A stretch of DNA of 64,000 nt from Craspedostauros australis. Its lineage: Eukaryota; Bacillariophyta; Bacillariophyceae; Mastogloiales; Achnanthaceae. The notes under the pieces were generated by a model. That model did no database searches. It saw only the letters and a list, made by a program, of their open reading frames with translations, and was not told the DNA's origin. This document shows positions 52,394 to 63,316 of the stretch, piece by piece (the stretch's first letter is position 1; each line of letters begins with the position of its first letter). Made by a program: the position numbers and the translations under genes. The stretch covers positions 186,001 to 250,000 of the forward strand of contig JAMXDE010000045.1 of assembly GCA_026770025.1 (NCBI GenBank), written 5' to 3'.

Positions 52394-54619
52394 GGAACAC
52401 CTCGCTTCAGAGTAGGCCAGCCGTGCCGCGGAAGAAGAACTCGTAGCATGTGGCATGGTGCATGCTCTCATCGGATTCAAGTGCTTTAATATTTGGCAAC
52501 TATTATATTACATTAGATTGCGTGCGAGTAGTTCGTCGGGAGCCATCTCCGCTCAGGAAGGAGAGTACTCTATCTCGTTTGGTGTTGGTATCATTGCCGA
52601 TGATGTATTTATTATATGAAAGCCAATCACGAAGCTCAGTGATCGAGGATCACGAATCAATCCAAATGGCGACACGTGATCAACAATCACGCCATCGAGT
52701 CTGCACTCAATCGTACTCTCGAGCTCGTGGAGCGCAGGAGTGAGCCAGCCCTTCCTCCGTTGCCCAAATCTAACACTCTGCTGGTGGAGCACGAAAGCTT
52801 CGAGGATACTCGTAAGTACCCGATCAAGACCCACGCGATCTGTACTAGTAGCCTCACATTTTACTATTGCACATGAGGAAGACAAAGAATTGCAATCTTC
52901 AATCATATTCTATATATAATAATATTCTACAATAGTTTGGATCATTGGTTACTTGTGAGAAGGTGTTCATTCGATTCGCTCAGAGGGAGGAACCGAGGCG
53001 GGGCCAGCGTTGCCAGGAACTTCGACTGCCCGCCATCTATTGGTCTGATACATCAGTCAACACCGACACATCCTCGTCGTCGTCATCGCCACCGCCATTG
53101 TTACTGCCACTGCCTTCTCCACTTGTAGCCTTGCTCCGATCACTTGACATAAACGACGCAGCACCAGTACCTCCCTTGGATCTGTTGGGCCTACTGTGGG
53201 TATGCGAGTGTCAGGAATCGGGTGTTCTGAAACACGGAATTGACGCACCTCCCAAGAGTCAGGAGTTGAATATTATGATATTATACATTACCGCAACCCT
53301 ACGTTTGATCTTTGTGACAGAAAACAATGTGAGCTGCGCGTGTCTTGCGGTGGAGAACACCATGTGCCGAATGCAAACCGGACTGTAATGTTTGTGACCT
53401 CAATGCAGGAATGTGAATCACATATGTATGTTGCAGGGGGCAGGGATGTTGGAATCATGACCAACATCATGATACACGCGACTACGGCTCCCATGTCGCA
53501 TCCAATGAAAAAAGTACTGGAGGAAGGCCAATGTCACAAAGAGTGAGATGGCCTGTGAACGGATCAGTGATGATGAACCTGCAAAGAACCGGTGAAGTGA
53601 TTGGTGAAGTGATCAGAGAAGCATCTGGGATGATCAGAGAGGCATCGGAGATGATTGGAGATGATCGGAGATGTGTGACGACAAGGAGCTGAATGAGCCC
53701 TCATCCAAGGCATTCCTGTGACGAATGGGAGACCGCAATTCGATCGAATGAAACGAGCCATGTGATGCCTGCAACTCAGTGATGTCTAAGTCAACAAGAC
53801 TATCAGTGGAGGACAACGTGTTTGTGTGCACGGACATGGGGCACTTGGTGGTGCATGCATGTCCATGATGAATTTGTAATGAACGCAAGATGAATGCATG
53901 CGAGACCAACTGATGGACCCATGGAGATCTCAGGAGGAGATCGAACTTGGAAGTTGAGAGCAATGAAGAGCTCACAGTTCAGAGAAGTAGATTCTAACAA
54001 ACGATTAGCTTTCTACTATCACACCACCCCAGATTTCCAACAGGTACATGTCCCCATGCATACCATACACGCCTTTCTGCTCTTGGCACCTCTGAACCTG
54101 AGAGTATGTACCAGTGCGATGGTCGGACTACGATCGCAGGCGCGCGACGTGATACGGTTTGTCTATTGTCTGTTTGTGACAACAACTGAGATAGCAGCTG
54201 TCAGTTGCAGTTTGCATTTCTTGTTGTTTGTGGACGTGTCTGTCTGTTTGTGCAAGAAGCAGTTTGCGTATTCTCGGTTTCTGCAAACGGCTGCCAAATG
54301 ACAAGCGCGGCGAAGTCCTGTTTGAAGTCGTTCGTGATTGGCCGAATCCAACGTGAACGTTCTTGACCACATCAACAAGCGAAAGTACATGGGAGAACTC
54401 GTGCGCCGCAGGAACCCCAAGATCCAAAGATCTCTGGCTTGCGTCGATGATCACACAGCAACAACCACACACACATCCACAATCGTAAATCAATAATCCC
54501 CACAATCTCGGCAAGAGCCACAAGAATCACAATCACGCCAAGCAACAACACAAGACAAAGACCAATAGATCAAGCCGAAGCAGGCCCGATTGCACCGGAT
54601 TGACCGTCTGGGATCAACC
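52394..54619. other. 2.2 kb intergenic region
   Basis: No gene is supported. A GATCAGAGA/GATGATCGGAGATG minisatellite is at about 53590-53670. TGTTTGT-rich sequence is at about 54160-54270 on the plus strand. The last part is the leader of the cyclophilin gene. Confidence 0.5.
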
Positions 54620-55084
54620 ATGACGACATTGCGGATCGAGACAGAGCTGGGGATCATCGGTCTCAGACTACGCCCCGACGCGGCGCCTACCACGGTGCGG
54701 CACATCGCAGAGGCCGTCCGACTGGGATTGTACGATGGCAATGCCTGCTGCTTCTACCGCTCCGACTTTGTCATTCAATGCGGGTTGCACGGCACCAACC
54801 GCAGGCATCCGAACGGAGATCTGCCGGTCAATGAGACCAACCACGGCGCGGTCTTGACAAACGCACGTGGCACCGTCGCGGTGGCGCACTTTGATGTTCC
54901 CGACAATGGCAGCACGGAATTCTTCATCAATCTGCAGCACAATGCCCATCTGGACACTGCGTACGGTGGATACTGCGTGTTCGCGCAGGTGGATGGCGCA
55001 GCCTCGTTCGGCGTCGTCGATGCGATCGCGGCGAGCATCAAGCAAGGAAGGAAGGTGAAGATCTCTGCAATGGCGCTTGTATGA
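54620..55084 (+). CDS. Cyclophilin-type peptidyl-prolyl isomerase
   Basis: A 154-residue single-domain protein, about the size of the small PPIL1/PPIL3-like cyclophilins. TELGIIGLRLRPDAAPTTV is the first strand region, and FYRSDFVIQCG contains the catalytic Arg and the Phe/Gln of the active site. NGSTEFFINLQHNAHLD and YCVFAQVDG complete the fold. The usual GT between QCG and the Pro loop is altered (GLHGTNRRHPNG), and the central Trp of the cyclosporin site is His (NAHLDT), so it should be weakly cyclosporin-sensitive. No targeting peptide is visible, which suggests cytosol or nucleus. It catalyses cis-trans isomerisation of X-Pro bonds. The start ATG at 54620 matches the family N-terminus. 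Confidence 0.88.
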   Translation: MTTLRIETELGIIGLRLRPDAAPTTVRHIAEAVRLGLYDGNACCFYRSDFVIQCGLHGTNRRHPNGDLPVNETNHGAVLTNARGTVAVAHFDVPDNGSTEFFINLQHNAHLDTAYGGYCVFAQVDGAASFGVVDAIAASIKQGRKVKISAMALV

Positions 55085-55658
55085 CGCTTGTATGACGCTT
55101 GCATGAAGAACATTGATGAGGACTCTCTCCATGGTGGAGTACAATGTGCACATTGGTCATCGAGTGGATTGAGAGCAACGAAGGCGAGAAAGACTGTTCT
55201 CGATACAGACAGGCCAGAGAGAATGAGAGGCAAGTGACGATTTACATTGCCATGTCGAAAGACGAACGCATTCCAGTGCACATAACAGTCGAATGCGACA
55301 ATCTGCCATGAATGTATGCGTGCTATCATCTATCGTGAAGGTTGCTATTTTACTTCGTCGCGACTATTGTCTCTGCGTTTGCTTCGCTATGGTACTTGTT
55401 CTGTTGCGTGCTTTGTGTGAGAGTCTGTGTGTGGCATGGTGGTATCTGTGCGCCCGTGCATGCGGTGGTATGGCAATCAACCACAGTTGTTGTGGTTTCG
55501 CTGTTGATCTTTTGTATGTATTTGGTACATGGATGTGGTGTGTTGGTACGGATATGCTATGGTACGGTTGCTTCCTTTCGTGCTGCCTTGAGTGTGTCTG
55601 CGCTGATTCATTGGCGACGTGTCAAGGGAACAGTCGATGTTGATGCCTCATTCTTATC
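55085..55658. other. Convergent intergenic spacer
   Basis: Between the cyclophilin gene (plus) and a hypothetical gene (minus). Starts with a triple GACGCTTGTAT/C repeat at 55083-55104. TGTG-rich sequence follows; nothing coding is recognised. Confidence 0.5.
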
Positions 55659-56447
55659 TTAGTCAGCGTACGATTCTGAATGAGCGGTGGAATGGATAGA
55701 GAAGGAGAACTGCGGTGCGCCGTCGAGGTAGCACGAACTGTCATCGAAGAGGTCGCTTCTGGAATCCATGGTGATCTCAAAGGCAGGATTGAACTCCATC
55801 GTCCCCGTCTCGATGGACCCGCAGCCGTCGATGCGTGAGTCGTCTTCGTCGTCGTAGGATATTGAGTATTCTGTTTCATGGTAGACCGTGCCCAGCAGCG
55901 CCAATGAGTCGAGGTCGTTGTCGGAGGACGTCGTGGAGTTCTCGTAGGCTTCCAGATTCAGCGGCAGGGGGCTTCGTGGCTGTTGCTGCAGTTTCATCTG
56001 TCGCATTCGTTCGATTTCTCGCTGTTGCTCAATGTATGTATTCTCCTGCATGTTCTCCGCCATACTCGATTCCGCCGTTCCGCCATCGATGCTGGTGGTC
56101 GCCATGCCGAGGATCTGATCGTCCGTGGGCGAGTCCATCATCTGATGCAGCGGTTTCTTCGCGGTTTGCGAATTCTTCTTCGAGAAGCAATTGAGACGCT
56201 GCAGGATGGATCGTTTCTTGGTGTCGTCGTGGTCGTTGAAGATATGCTTGTTCTTGTTGCTGTTGTTCTTGCCGTTGTGACGGTGAAACACCTCATCTTC
56301 CGCAGATGGATTGGGTGACATCGTGCCACCGGAATTGTCCAACGATGTATCATCGCCCGACGCCGCCGACAGCTCCAAGTGGCCCGTCTTGGTGCGCCGC
56401 TGCTTCTTGCGTGAGAGCCGTTGGCGGAGTGCGCGGAACATCTTCAT
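55659..56447 (-). CDS. Hypothetical protein, basic N-terminus and acidic C-terminus
   Basis: A 262-residue frame from the ATG at 56447 (MKMFRALRQRLSRKKQRR). Upstream of it, GCT repeats would encode poly-Ala only if the frame began earlier. The N-terminus is basic with several Arg/Lys clusters (FRALRQRLSRKKQRRTKT, KKRSILQRLNCFSKK). The middle has a short coil (IEQQREIERMRQMKLQQQ). The end is acidic and Ser-rich (YSISYDDEDDSR, SRSDLFDDSS). I recognise no family. Codon regularity and length argue for a real gene but not strongly; it could be a regulatory or disordered nuclear protein. Confidence 0.5.
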   Translation of the reverse strand: MKMFRALRQRLSRKKQRRTKTGHLELSAASGDDTSLDNSGGTMSPNPSAEDEVFHRHNGKNNSNKNKHIFNDHDDTKKRSILQRLNCFSKKNSQTAKKPLHQMMDSPTDDQILGMATTSIDGGTAESSMAENMQENTYIEQQREIERMRQMKLQQQPRSPLPLNLEAYENSTTSSDNDLDSLALLGTVYHETEYSISYDDEDDSRIDGCGSIETGTMEFNPAFEITMDSRSDLFDDSSCYLDGAPQFSFSIHSTAHSESYAD

Positions 56448-57202
56448 CTCTGCTGCTGCTGCTGCTGCTGCCGAAGTGTATTGTTGGTTGATCGGTGCGA
56501 TGGAAAGGAATGCAACGGTGCGTCGTGTTTCTGTTGGTTGTGTGTCGCCACTGATTGTGTCTCCAGCGCGTTTTCGTTGGCGGCGATGCAAAATTTTGTG
56601 GCGCTGCCGAGTCGCGGCGATGGGTGCATTTGAGACGAGCAGAGATTGGAGAAGAGGAGATGTCCATCTGGCGATGACTTGTGAAAAGTGGGGCGTAACA
56701 CACTGGGACAGAGAACGGAGGCATGGAGGAGCGCGATTTGTTTTTTTGGCGCCTTTTGTGACCAAGTTGGACTGTCTCCGGAAAGGACATGTCCGTCACA
56801 CGCACACCCCACCTCGCCAACAAAGATTGATTGCATATGTATTGGCGTACAAGTATTGTCTTATGCGACATTAACACGAACACTATCGATGGCGATGAAT
56901 CGCCGACCAATCCCGGTATCTTCCATTCGACTGACTCATTGGATTGCATCGTCTGAGCCTACCGATTACTATTCCATCGAAACGTCGGACAGACGGCGAA
57001 TGAAAACAATCGCAACGTTGAGGCGTTGCCTCCAACGAAGGCGAAGAGACAAGGTCGCGATCAACCTCCGTGGACAGCCGCAACAACAGACCCACCCGTT
57101 GGCGACCTCCGTCAACTTCGATGCACACACACAACCAACAATCCTTTTTCGTGTTTTGCAAAATACGACGAGCATCCCAAACGCCACCGACAACCGTCCA
57201 CC
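56448..57202. other. Divergent promoter region
   Basis: Between the hypothetical gene (minus) and eS10 (plus). A (CTG)n run lies at 56451-56470, just upstream of the minus-strand ATG. No core promoter can be named; the long ORFs here overlap each other and are not conserved-looking. Confidence 0.45.
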
Positions 57203-57610
57203 ATGTTCATTCCCAAGGAAAACCGCATCGCTGTCTTCTCGTACCTCTTCCAGGAGGGCGTCTGCGTCGTGAAGAAGGACCCAAAGCCTGCCACGCACCC
57301 GCACATCGAGGGACCCACCAACCTCGAGGTGCTCATGCTCATGAAGTCCCTGCAATCCAAGGGGTTCATCCGCATCACCTTCTCCTGGCAGTACAACTAC
57401 TGCTACCTGACCGACGAAGGTATTGAATACCTCCGCTCGTACTTGGCCCTACCGGCCGAGATCGTCCCAGCCACCCACAAGAAGACCAACGCCCGTCCAG
57501 AGGGCCGCGATCGTGAGGAGGAGCGTCCGGCCTTCAACCGCGGAGGCGGCGGCGGAGGATTCGGACGCGGCGGCGGTGGCGGAGGATTCGGACGCGGAGG
57601 CGGAATCTAA
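57203..57610 (+). CDS. RPS10: Ribosomal protein eS10
   Basis: A 135-residue protein beginning MFIPKENRIAVFSYLFQEGV, which is the conserved start of eukaryotic eS10. It continues with GVCVVKKDP, HPHIEGPTNLEVLMLMKSL, the WQYNYCYLTDEGIEYLR winged-helix signature and a LPAEIVPATHKK stretch. The C-terminal tail is Gly-rich with FGRGGG repeats, shorter than the human tail but of the same type. eS10 belongs to the small ribosomal subunit near the mRNA entry. No intron is visible. The ATG at 57203 is fixed by homology. Confidence 0.97.
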   Translation: MFIPKENRIAVFSYLFQEGVCVVKKDPKPATHPHIEGPTNLEVLMLMKSLQSKGFIRITFSWQYNYCYLTDEGIEYLRSYLALPAEIVPATHKKTNARPEGRDREEERPAFNRGGGGGGFGRGGGGGGFGRGGGI

Positions 57611-58102
57611 GTCTCCCTCCGGATCTGAGCAAAGCCAATGGATGAAGCGGTGCCTCTTGTCGGCGACATCGGGAACAGAGATTGCCACCGACCACGCGTA
57701 GCTCTAGCATGCATAGGGGATATGCATGTAGCACTGAGTTGCAACAGGCGGCGGTCACTAAATCGATAGCTAAACAGGGGTTACTTCATTTCTATTTTAT
57801 GTACAATACGTTACATGGCGCTTCCACCTCATCGATTATACGTACTCGTGCGCTGGAAAAGTGCTGTATGTCATGTGGACGTCGTGAAGGAAGCGAGCAC
57901 ACCATACCACCAGCATGGGGTTGGCGGCTGATGCTTTCGCAACCACCCATTCGTGCGATGATCCCAAACATGCTCACAATTCATCCACCATTTGAATTCT
58001 TTGGAATTTGTGCGGATCACTCATGACACAAAACCAAACAAGCACCAGCACCAGCACCAGCATCCACTCTACCAATACTCTAGTGCACTTCCTCACTCAA
58101 CC
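57611..58102. other. Intergenic, tandem genes
   Basis: 3' flank of eS10 and leader of the EEP gene. A CAGCAC tandem (about 58038-58060) is simple sequence. Nothing else is supported. Confidence 0.45.
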
Positions 58103-59956
58103 ATGCCATCCATACAGGTGCCTTTGGCGGCTACTCTTCCGAAGCCAAGCATCATGCCAACATACCCTGTCGGCACATCGTTGCCGACGATGGTCAAGCC
58201 ATCAACAACAGGCATCGCTCCCGCCACAAGTACTGTAAACAGTGACACTGCCAGCGCGACAGCGTCGTCAACGACGACAGCGACAAGTACACATGATCCC
58301 ATCCACATCTCCATCATGAGCATGAACCTCCTCGCACCAGCCTACGTGCGTCCCATAGACAAGCGCACAGGTCAGATCCAGCCATTTGCCGCATTCGAAT
58401 GGATCCAAGACAGCAGCTTCCTGGATTGGGATCACCGACAATCCAAGATCGTCGACATCCTCTCCCATTCGCAGGCCAGCGTCATTTGCTTGCAGGAACT
58501 GCAGGTCGAACGCGATGTCACGTCATCGCATCTCGGCCTGCCGCAATGGTTGACGGATTTCGTCGCGCACCATGGATACGATGCCTTCCTGCCACCGCAG
58601 GCGGAGCTGGAATCCTTGGCGCAACGCAATGTGCGCGTGCTGGATGCCGATGTGGCCGTCACGTGCGCCGTGCTCGTGCAGCAACTGGCTTGCGGATGGA
58701 AACCCGTGCGCGGATTGCCGGGCGATACGACGACGGCGGTGTCGGTGTGTTTGGAGTATTGCGCGTCGCGCGGTGAGGATGCGAACGATGGTGACGCAGC
58801 AGCGGTCACTGTGGATCCCATCATCGTGTCCTCGGTTCATTTGGATGCCACCAACGAGAAGAAGCGCGTATCGCAGCTCATGAAGTGCTTGGGACGATCC
58901 AGAATACTGTTGGATGCAGCGAGTGCGACAGATGCGACAAGTACAGCAAATGGAGCAAATACAGCGAATGTGACGACAAACGGCACTGCCGCCCATCCGC
59001 CGCACGCGAAGAAATCGTTGACATGCATCATGGCAGGCGATATGAATGCCGAATTCATGCCCGGTTCTTGCATCGAAGCCGTCTTGGTTGACCGGCAATT
59101 CCAGCATCGCACGGACGAGCAGCTGCACGAACAGTGCGCCGCAGCGTTGCGATTGAAATCCAAAGCTCCGCCAACGCCGGGGCAGCTCAAGGATTGGAAG
59201 AAGGTGCGCAATGAAGCCATCACGTCGACGCGGGATCTATGCGTCTCCATGCAGCGTGTGCCGACGCAAGGCACGCGGTCGGGGCATGAACATTTTGATG
59301 AAGACTGCGACGATGAACAGAGCAAGCCCGATGCCAATGGCAATGACAATGGCGGAACCATGGAGCAGATGGATACGGATTCTGCCAAGCCGCCAACGAA
59401 GAAGACGCCCAGCATGATGCAATGGAAGCTTGATCATATGCTGTACACGCAAGATCGCTTGAAACCGCTGGGGCGTTGGTCGACATTGGAGGAGGAGGAC
59501 GTGGCCCGCAGATTTGGTCTGCCAACCGCGACGATACCATCCGATCACATGCCGATCGCATCCGTCTTTGAGGTTGTGCCCAGCGTGCAGTTGGACCCGG
59601 ACAAACGAGAACGATTGATCGCAACCATGGAACAGCTCGCGCAACAGCACAAAGGTGAGAATAAGGCCATGGAGGATGCCATCGACAAACAGATCGATGT
59701 AATCGAAGCAGCGTTGGGTGGCGAACTTGCTGAGGCAACGCAACCCAACCAACGCAAACGCAAGAAGCGCAACTCGAAGCCGCCGGAGGAGGTCATGGAA
59801 TTGATGCGACAGAAACGCACGCGCAAACGTGAGCTCAAAGCTCAGCATAAGGAAGCCAGGGCGGCGTTCGTTGCGGAACTCAGCAACCAAGAACGATTGG
59901 TGGTGCAAGAGACCTTCAACATCTCAGCAAGCACTTGGGCGGGTCGAGGGGCTTGA
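58103..59956 (+). CDS. EEP-family nuclease/phosphatase, CCR4/nocturnin-like
   Basis: A 617-residue single-exon protein. After a Thr/Ser/Ala-rich N-terminus come the motifs of the endonuclease/exonuclease/phosphatase fold: MSMNLLAPAYVRP, ICLQEL (catalytic Glu), VHLDA, CIMAGDMNAEF (Asp, Asn) and SDHMPIASVFE (Asp-His). The order and the NLLAP start fit CCR4-type deadenylases and relatives such as nocturnin or 2'-phosphodiesterase 12. Low-complexity insertions (ATDATSTANGANTANV, a Gly/Asp stretch) interrupt the fold between strands. The C-terminal ~130 residues are a charged helix with KRKKRNSKPPEE, possibly for RNA or nuclear retention. I see no leucine-rich repeats, so it is not canonical CCR4. 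Likely role: removal of poly(A) or oligoadenylate; the substrate is unproven. Confidence 0.8.
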   Translation: MPSIQVPLAATLPKPSIMPTYPVGTSLPTMVKPSTTGIAPATSTVNSDTASATASSTTTATSTHDPIHISIMSMNLLAPAYVRPIDKRTGQIQPFAAFEWIQDSSFLDWDHRQSKIVDILSHSQASVICLQELQVERDVTSSHLGLPQWLTDFVAHHGYDAFLPPQAELESLAQRNVRVLDADVAVTCAVLVQQLACGWKPVRGLPGDTTTAVSVCLEYCASRGEDANDGDAAAVTVDPIIVSSVHLDATNEKKRVSQLMKCLGRSRILLDAASATDATSTANGANTANVTTNGTAAHPPHAKKSLTCIMAGDMNAEFMPGSCIEAVLVDRQFQHRTDEQLHEQCAAALRLKSKAPPTPGQLKDWKKVRNEAITSTRDLCVSMQRVPTQGTRSGHEHFDEDCDDEQSKPDANGNDNGGTMEQMDTDSAKPPTKKTPSMMQWKLDHMLYTQDRLKPLGRWSTLEEEDVARRFGLPTATIPSDHMPIASVFEVVPSVQLDPDKRERLIATMEQLAQQHKGENKAMEDAIDKQIDVIEAALGGELAEATQPNQRKRKKRNSKPPEEVMELMRQKRTRKRELKAQHKEARAAFVAELSNQERLVVQETFNISASTWAGRGA

Positions 59957-60306
59957 CGTGAGCGTAGTTGTGACATGCAACAGGAAAAGAGCGCCGCGTT
60001 GCACTGCGCGTCAGGGCATCAAGAATAGTATCGCCATGGTTTCGGTCCAAATAAATCAAGCCGTTGTTTTGGAAGCAGTATGAAGTTGTGGTTACAGTAA
60101 AACTCACTGTGCCATGTTCGAAGACGCTGCTCGCTGCAGCCCGACCAGCATGGTTGTAGATGCCGAGAGACGGCAAAGGTAGTTACTCTACTCTATGGGT
60201 GTTTTACATGCATTTTGTATTTAAAAACAAGCTCATTGGGCACAAACCCACGACAGACTTAGACCAGGTCCACAAGCTCAACGAGCGGGCAACTTTACAC
60301 ATTCAT
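59957..60306. other. Convergent intergenic spacer
   Basis: 3' flanks of the EEP gene (plus) and the methyltransferase gene (minus). An AATAAA is seen near 60049. Confidence 0.5.
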
Positions 60307-61302
60307 TCATTCATTTCCATCAGCTTCGCATGTATCACCCAGCACCTTGTACACGTTCAGGTAGTATGCTGGATAGACCATGCGCATCAGGAAAGGAAAC
60401 CAGGTCAGCAGGAAGCCGAAAGGAAAGTCGATCTTTGCTGCGATTTCCTTTGGTGGGTTGAAGAAGTTCTTTGATTCCATCAACTTGAGCTTGCCGTTCG
60501 TCCACTGCTCAACCTCTGCAGGATCATCACACTTCCAACGAAACCAGGATTCCTGGGACAGGTGCTTCATCAGGTCGCTCTTTGCTTGCCCGTCAACCAT
60601 CTTGGTGCCTGTCGTGTCCATGATGATCGTGGTTGTGGGATCAGGGAAGTTTTCGATGATCTGAAGAATGGTCTTCTGAACCAGCTCCTTCTCCAGGTAG
60701 ATAATGACAGCCTCTGACACGAAACAGTACGGACCACCGGTCTGCTGCACCGTCTCGATCCAGTCCGTGTCCACGATGCTGGCTGCGATGGTCGTGCGAC
60801 GTGGTCCATCGTCAAAGAAGTTGCGACGCAGTGCCATGGTATCCGGCAGATCCAGATCGAACCATTGCACCTGTCCGTTATCCAGACGTTCGAAGCGGGT
60901 GTTGAGGCCACTCCCGATCTCGATGACGGTACCGGTGGGATGGTCATCCAGAAAGGATTGGACGAATTCATCCATCATGAGAGTTCGCATGGCACAGTAG
61001 CTCGCGCTCGGAGCAGACTCCCACTTTGTGAAATCGTAGTTGAGCTGTTCGATGATCTCGACCGACTTGGGATCGTAGATGATGCCTTTGTCCTTGCCCT
61101 TGCGCGTTTCCATGGCCCGGCTTGTCAGCGGAATGAGCAAGGTCTCCTGCACTGCTCCCAATTCTGGCGTGATGTCTTTGTGTGGAGTTTGATTGCCCTG
61201 TGAGCTGGCTTTCGGGTCCGTTGTTCTGTCCGTGCCTGATGTCTTGGTTGAGGTGGGCACCACGGTCGGGTCGACGACTTCTGCTGCTACGTTGGATACC
61301 AT
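60307..61302 (-). CDS. Leucine carboxyl methyltransferase-family SAM methyltransferase
   Basis: A 331-residue protein from the ATG at 61302 (MVSNVAAEV); an in-frame ATG at 61443 would add 47 basic residues. The SAM site is TVIEIGSGLNTRFERLDN, followed by WFDLDLPD and the conserved motif CFVSEAVIIYLEKELV. The layout, with YDFTKW and ASYCAMRT before the SAM site, is that of the bacterial LCM/PCMT type found beside polyketide genes rather than the PP2A-specific eukaryotic LCMT1. The methyl acceptor is therefore open: a small carboxylic acid is more likely than a PP2A tail. The C-terminus has a hydrophobic FLLTWFPFLMRMVYPAYYL stretch, perhaps peripheral to a membrane. Single exon. Confidence 0.85.
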   Translation of the reverse strand: MVSNVAAEVVDPTVVPTSTKTSGTDRTTDPKASSQGNQTPHKDITPELGAVQETLLIPLTSRAMETRKGKDKGIIYDPKSVEIIEQLNYDFTKWESAPSASYCAMRTLMMDEFVQSFLDDHPTGTVIEIGSGLNTRFERLDNGQVQWFDLDLPDTMALRRNFFDDGPRRTTIAASIVDTDWIETVQQTGGPYCFVSEAVIIYLEKELVQKTILQIIENFPDPTTTIIMDTTGTKMVDGQAKSDLMKHLSQESWFRWKCDDPAEVEQWTNGKLKLMESKNFFNPPKEIAAKIDFPFGFLLTWFPFLMRMVYPAYYLNVYKVLGDTCEADGNE

Positions 61303-62391
61303 GGTTGATCGCTCAGATGTGGCACGGCACGTGTTGCTACTGCGTTGATGTTGGTGATGGTGATCTCTCGCAGGCGCAATCAAGATGGCTGCGTTCCGAT
61401 TTATGAGCTGATGTCCGGATGTCACGTTCCGCCTGCGCTCCATCGTCGTGAACGCAGATCACCCCCAACACCAACTTCGCACATTCTTACTTCAGACTCG
61501 CAGCGTCCTTCATCGTTTCGGTCGTGTGCTGGTGGGCCATACCCACCCTTCGGACGCATTCCATTACAAGTTCCCATGTTTCTCTTTTCCATTCTTCGAT
61601 CTGTTCGCTTTCAGGTTCTTGTCTCATTGCGGTGCTTGACACATGTCTGTTCCGTTTGCCAGCAAGAGATGCCAAGGAGCATGAAGGGGGCTGTTGCACC
61701 CATCACCATCGACACCCATGACTCGTGCCACGCGACGCCCTGCCCCAACTTGCGGACACCCAAAGATTCAATCAGCAGAATCGCCGACCGCAACAGTGGG
61801 ACGAATCAATGCGTTGGGATCAACAAGGTGCGATGCGATGAATGGCCAAGGAAGGCTGTGGCTGATCGTCGTCTGCCTGTTCATGGCACGGTTGCTTGCC
61901 TGCTCTGACTTGCGCAAACCGTGTGCCTCGCATGTGTCGTCAGAAACTTGTGTGATGATCGGGACAGATCGCAGTTCTCGTTTCGCTTCTCATTTCTCTT
62001 GTTTTGTGATGTGTTTGATGTCAATAACAAGACTCCAATTCGTGACTGAATATTTCTAATCGAGCGGATCGAAGATTCTGTTGAATTCTGTTCGTTCGAG
62101 TTGTGAAGATCCGCGACAACACAACGCACTGCTCCAAACGGAACAAGGGTGTCAACATGCCAACGATGACAGCAAACGCCGATGGAATCACAATGGTGGC
62201 AAGAGCGCGAGAGTACGACCTACCCATTGTGAACGACACAGAAGAAGACGGTGCTTGGCAGACAGCATCGGCATCATCCATCAAGGAAAACAAGCGAGAG
62301 ACAGTCGTCCTTGGCTGATATAATAGCATTCTCCGATCCTCGACATCAGCAAGCATCGCCATCGCAGAAGACCGATCGAAATCCAGCAAAA
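61303..62391. other. Divergent intergenic region
   Basis: 5' flanks of the methyltransferase (minus) and the plastid protein (plus). Several overlapping ORFs are seen but none has recognisable sequence. No promoter element can be named. Confidence 0.45.
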
Positions 62392-63316
62392 ATGAATCAT
62401 TTGAATTCGCAAAGTCGGTGGATGCCGATGCAGCTTTCATTCATCGTTGGTGCAATCCTTTTAAGTTGCGCATCGGGTTTCCATGTCCCATCGCAGTACA
62501 AGCACAGTCAGTGCCGACAAGTCCGAGGTTTCCGTGCCGCAACAGTCAAGCCATTCGCCGTCATCGCAGCGGTACGTTCTCATGCGTGGCATCGATCAGG
62601 TCTCGGCCATGCGATCACGTGGCGATCATTCATGCATCCCTGCTGTCAAGCTACTATGCTTCGGTGGGCATGCGCGTTGCGTCGAATAACGTTCTGCTTT
62701 TGTCTATGCACCGTGCGCCGATCTGGATGTTGCATTTGCTATTGCTGCAGATGCTGTTGATCATCTTTCTTTTGACTCATCGTTCAACCGTTTATTTGTG
62801 TACGTGCATCAACTTCGTGCGCACAACAATGCAAAAAAACAAAACCACACAACCACGCCATTATCGTTGCTATGACAGGATACCCGACTCTTTGGACAGA
62901 AGATGAACCCGGCCGAGAAGTATTTCCAACTGGAGGAGCTGGAGGATGCAGAAACGGCGACGACCGAAGTGTTCTTGCATACGGATCAGACAGTGTCCGT
63001 GGGTGAGACGGATGGTCCGTTGCACATCCAAGCATCGGGAACATGGTCGCGATTGGACAATGGCGGACTGTCCATGACGCTCAGCAGGACGTTCCGGGCT
63101 GGAACCGAAAAGGAGGATTTCACCGCCATCGGCGAGTTCGAGTTCACCGTGGAACGCCAGTTTACCGGCGAAATGACGATGGTGGGTGGCAAGGTTGCCG
63201 TGTCGGGAGCTGTGGTGGCCATCGATGAGGTGCTGGGAGACAAGGAGGTTGGATTCTTCAACATGATCGACACCACGGATGAACGTGGCGATGCTGCTGC
63301 AGCCCCGCCTCTGTGA
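62392..63316 (+). CDS. Two-exon plastid-targeted protein, unknown function
   Basis: CDS is join(62392..62571,62900..63316), 198 residues. The 328 bp intron has GTACGT and GGACAG ends and joins in phase 0 (FAVIAA-KMNPAEKYF). Exon 1 is a bipartite plastid presequence: MNHLNSQSRWMPMQL, a hydrophobic core, then ASG|FHVPSQYK with Phe at +1, and a basic transit region. Exon 2 is rich in alternating strands (TFRAGTEKEDFTAIGEFEFTV cluster, VERQFTGEMTMVGGKVAVSG, DKEVGFFNMIDTT), suggesting a small beta-barrel. I believe similar short plastid proteins recur in diatoms but cannot name the family. The ATG at 62392 is the first in frame. Function unknown. Confidence 0.8.

Noticed and set aside
52945-53388. 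Plus-strand 147-codon ORF
   Set aside because: Ser/Pro/Leu simple-sequence centre, no homology recognised, not conserved-looking.
57300-57400. Overlapping minus-strand frame opposite eS10
   Set aside because: A shadow of a strongly conserved ribosomal gene.
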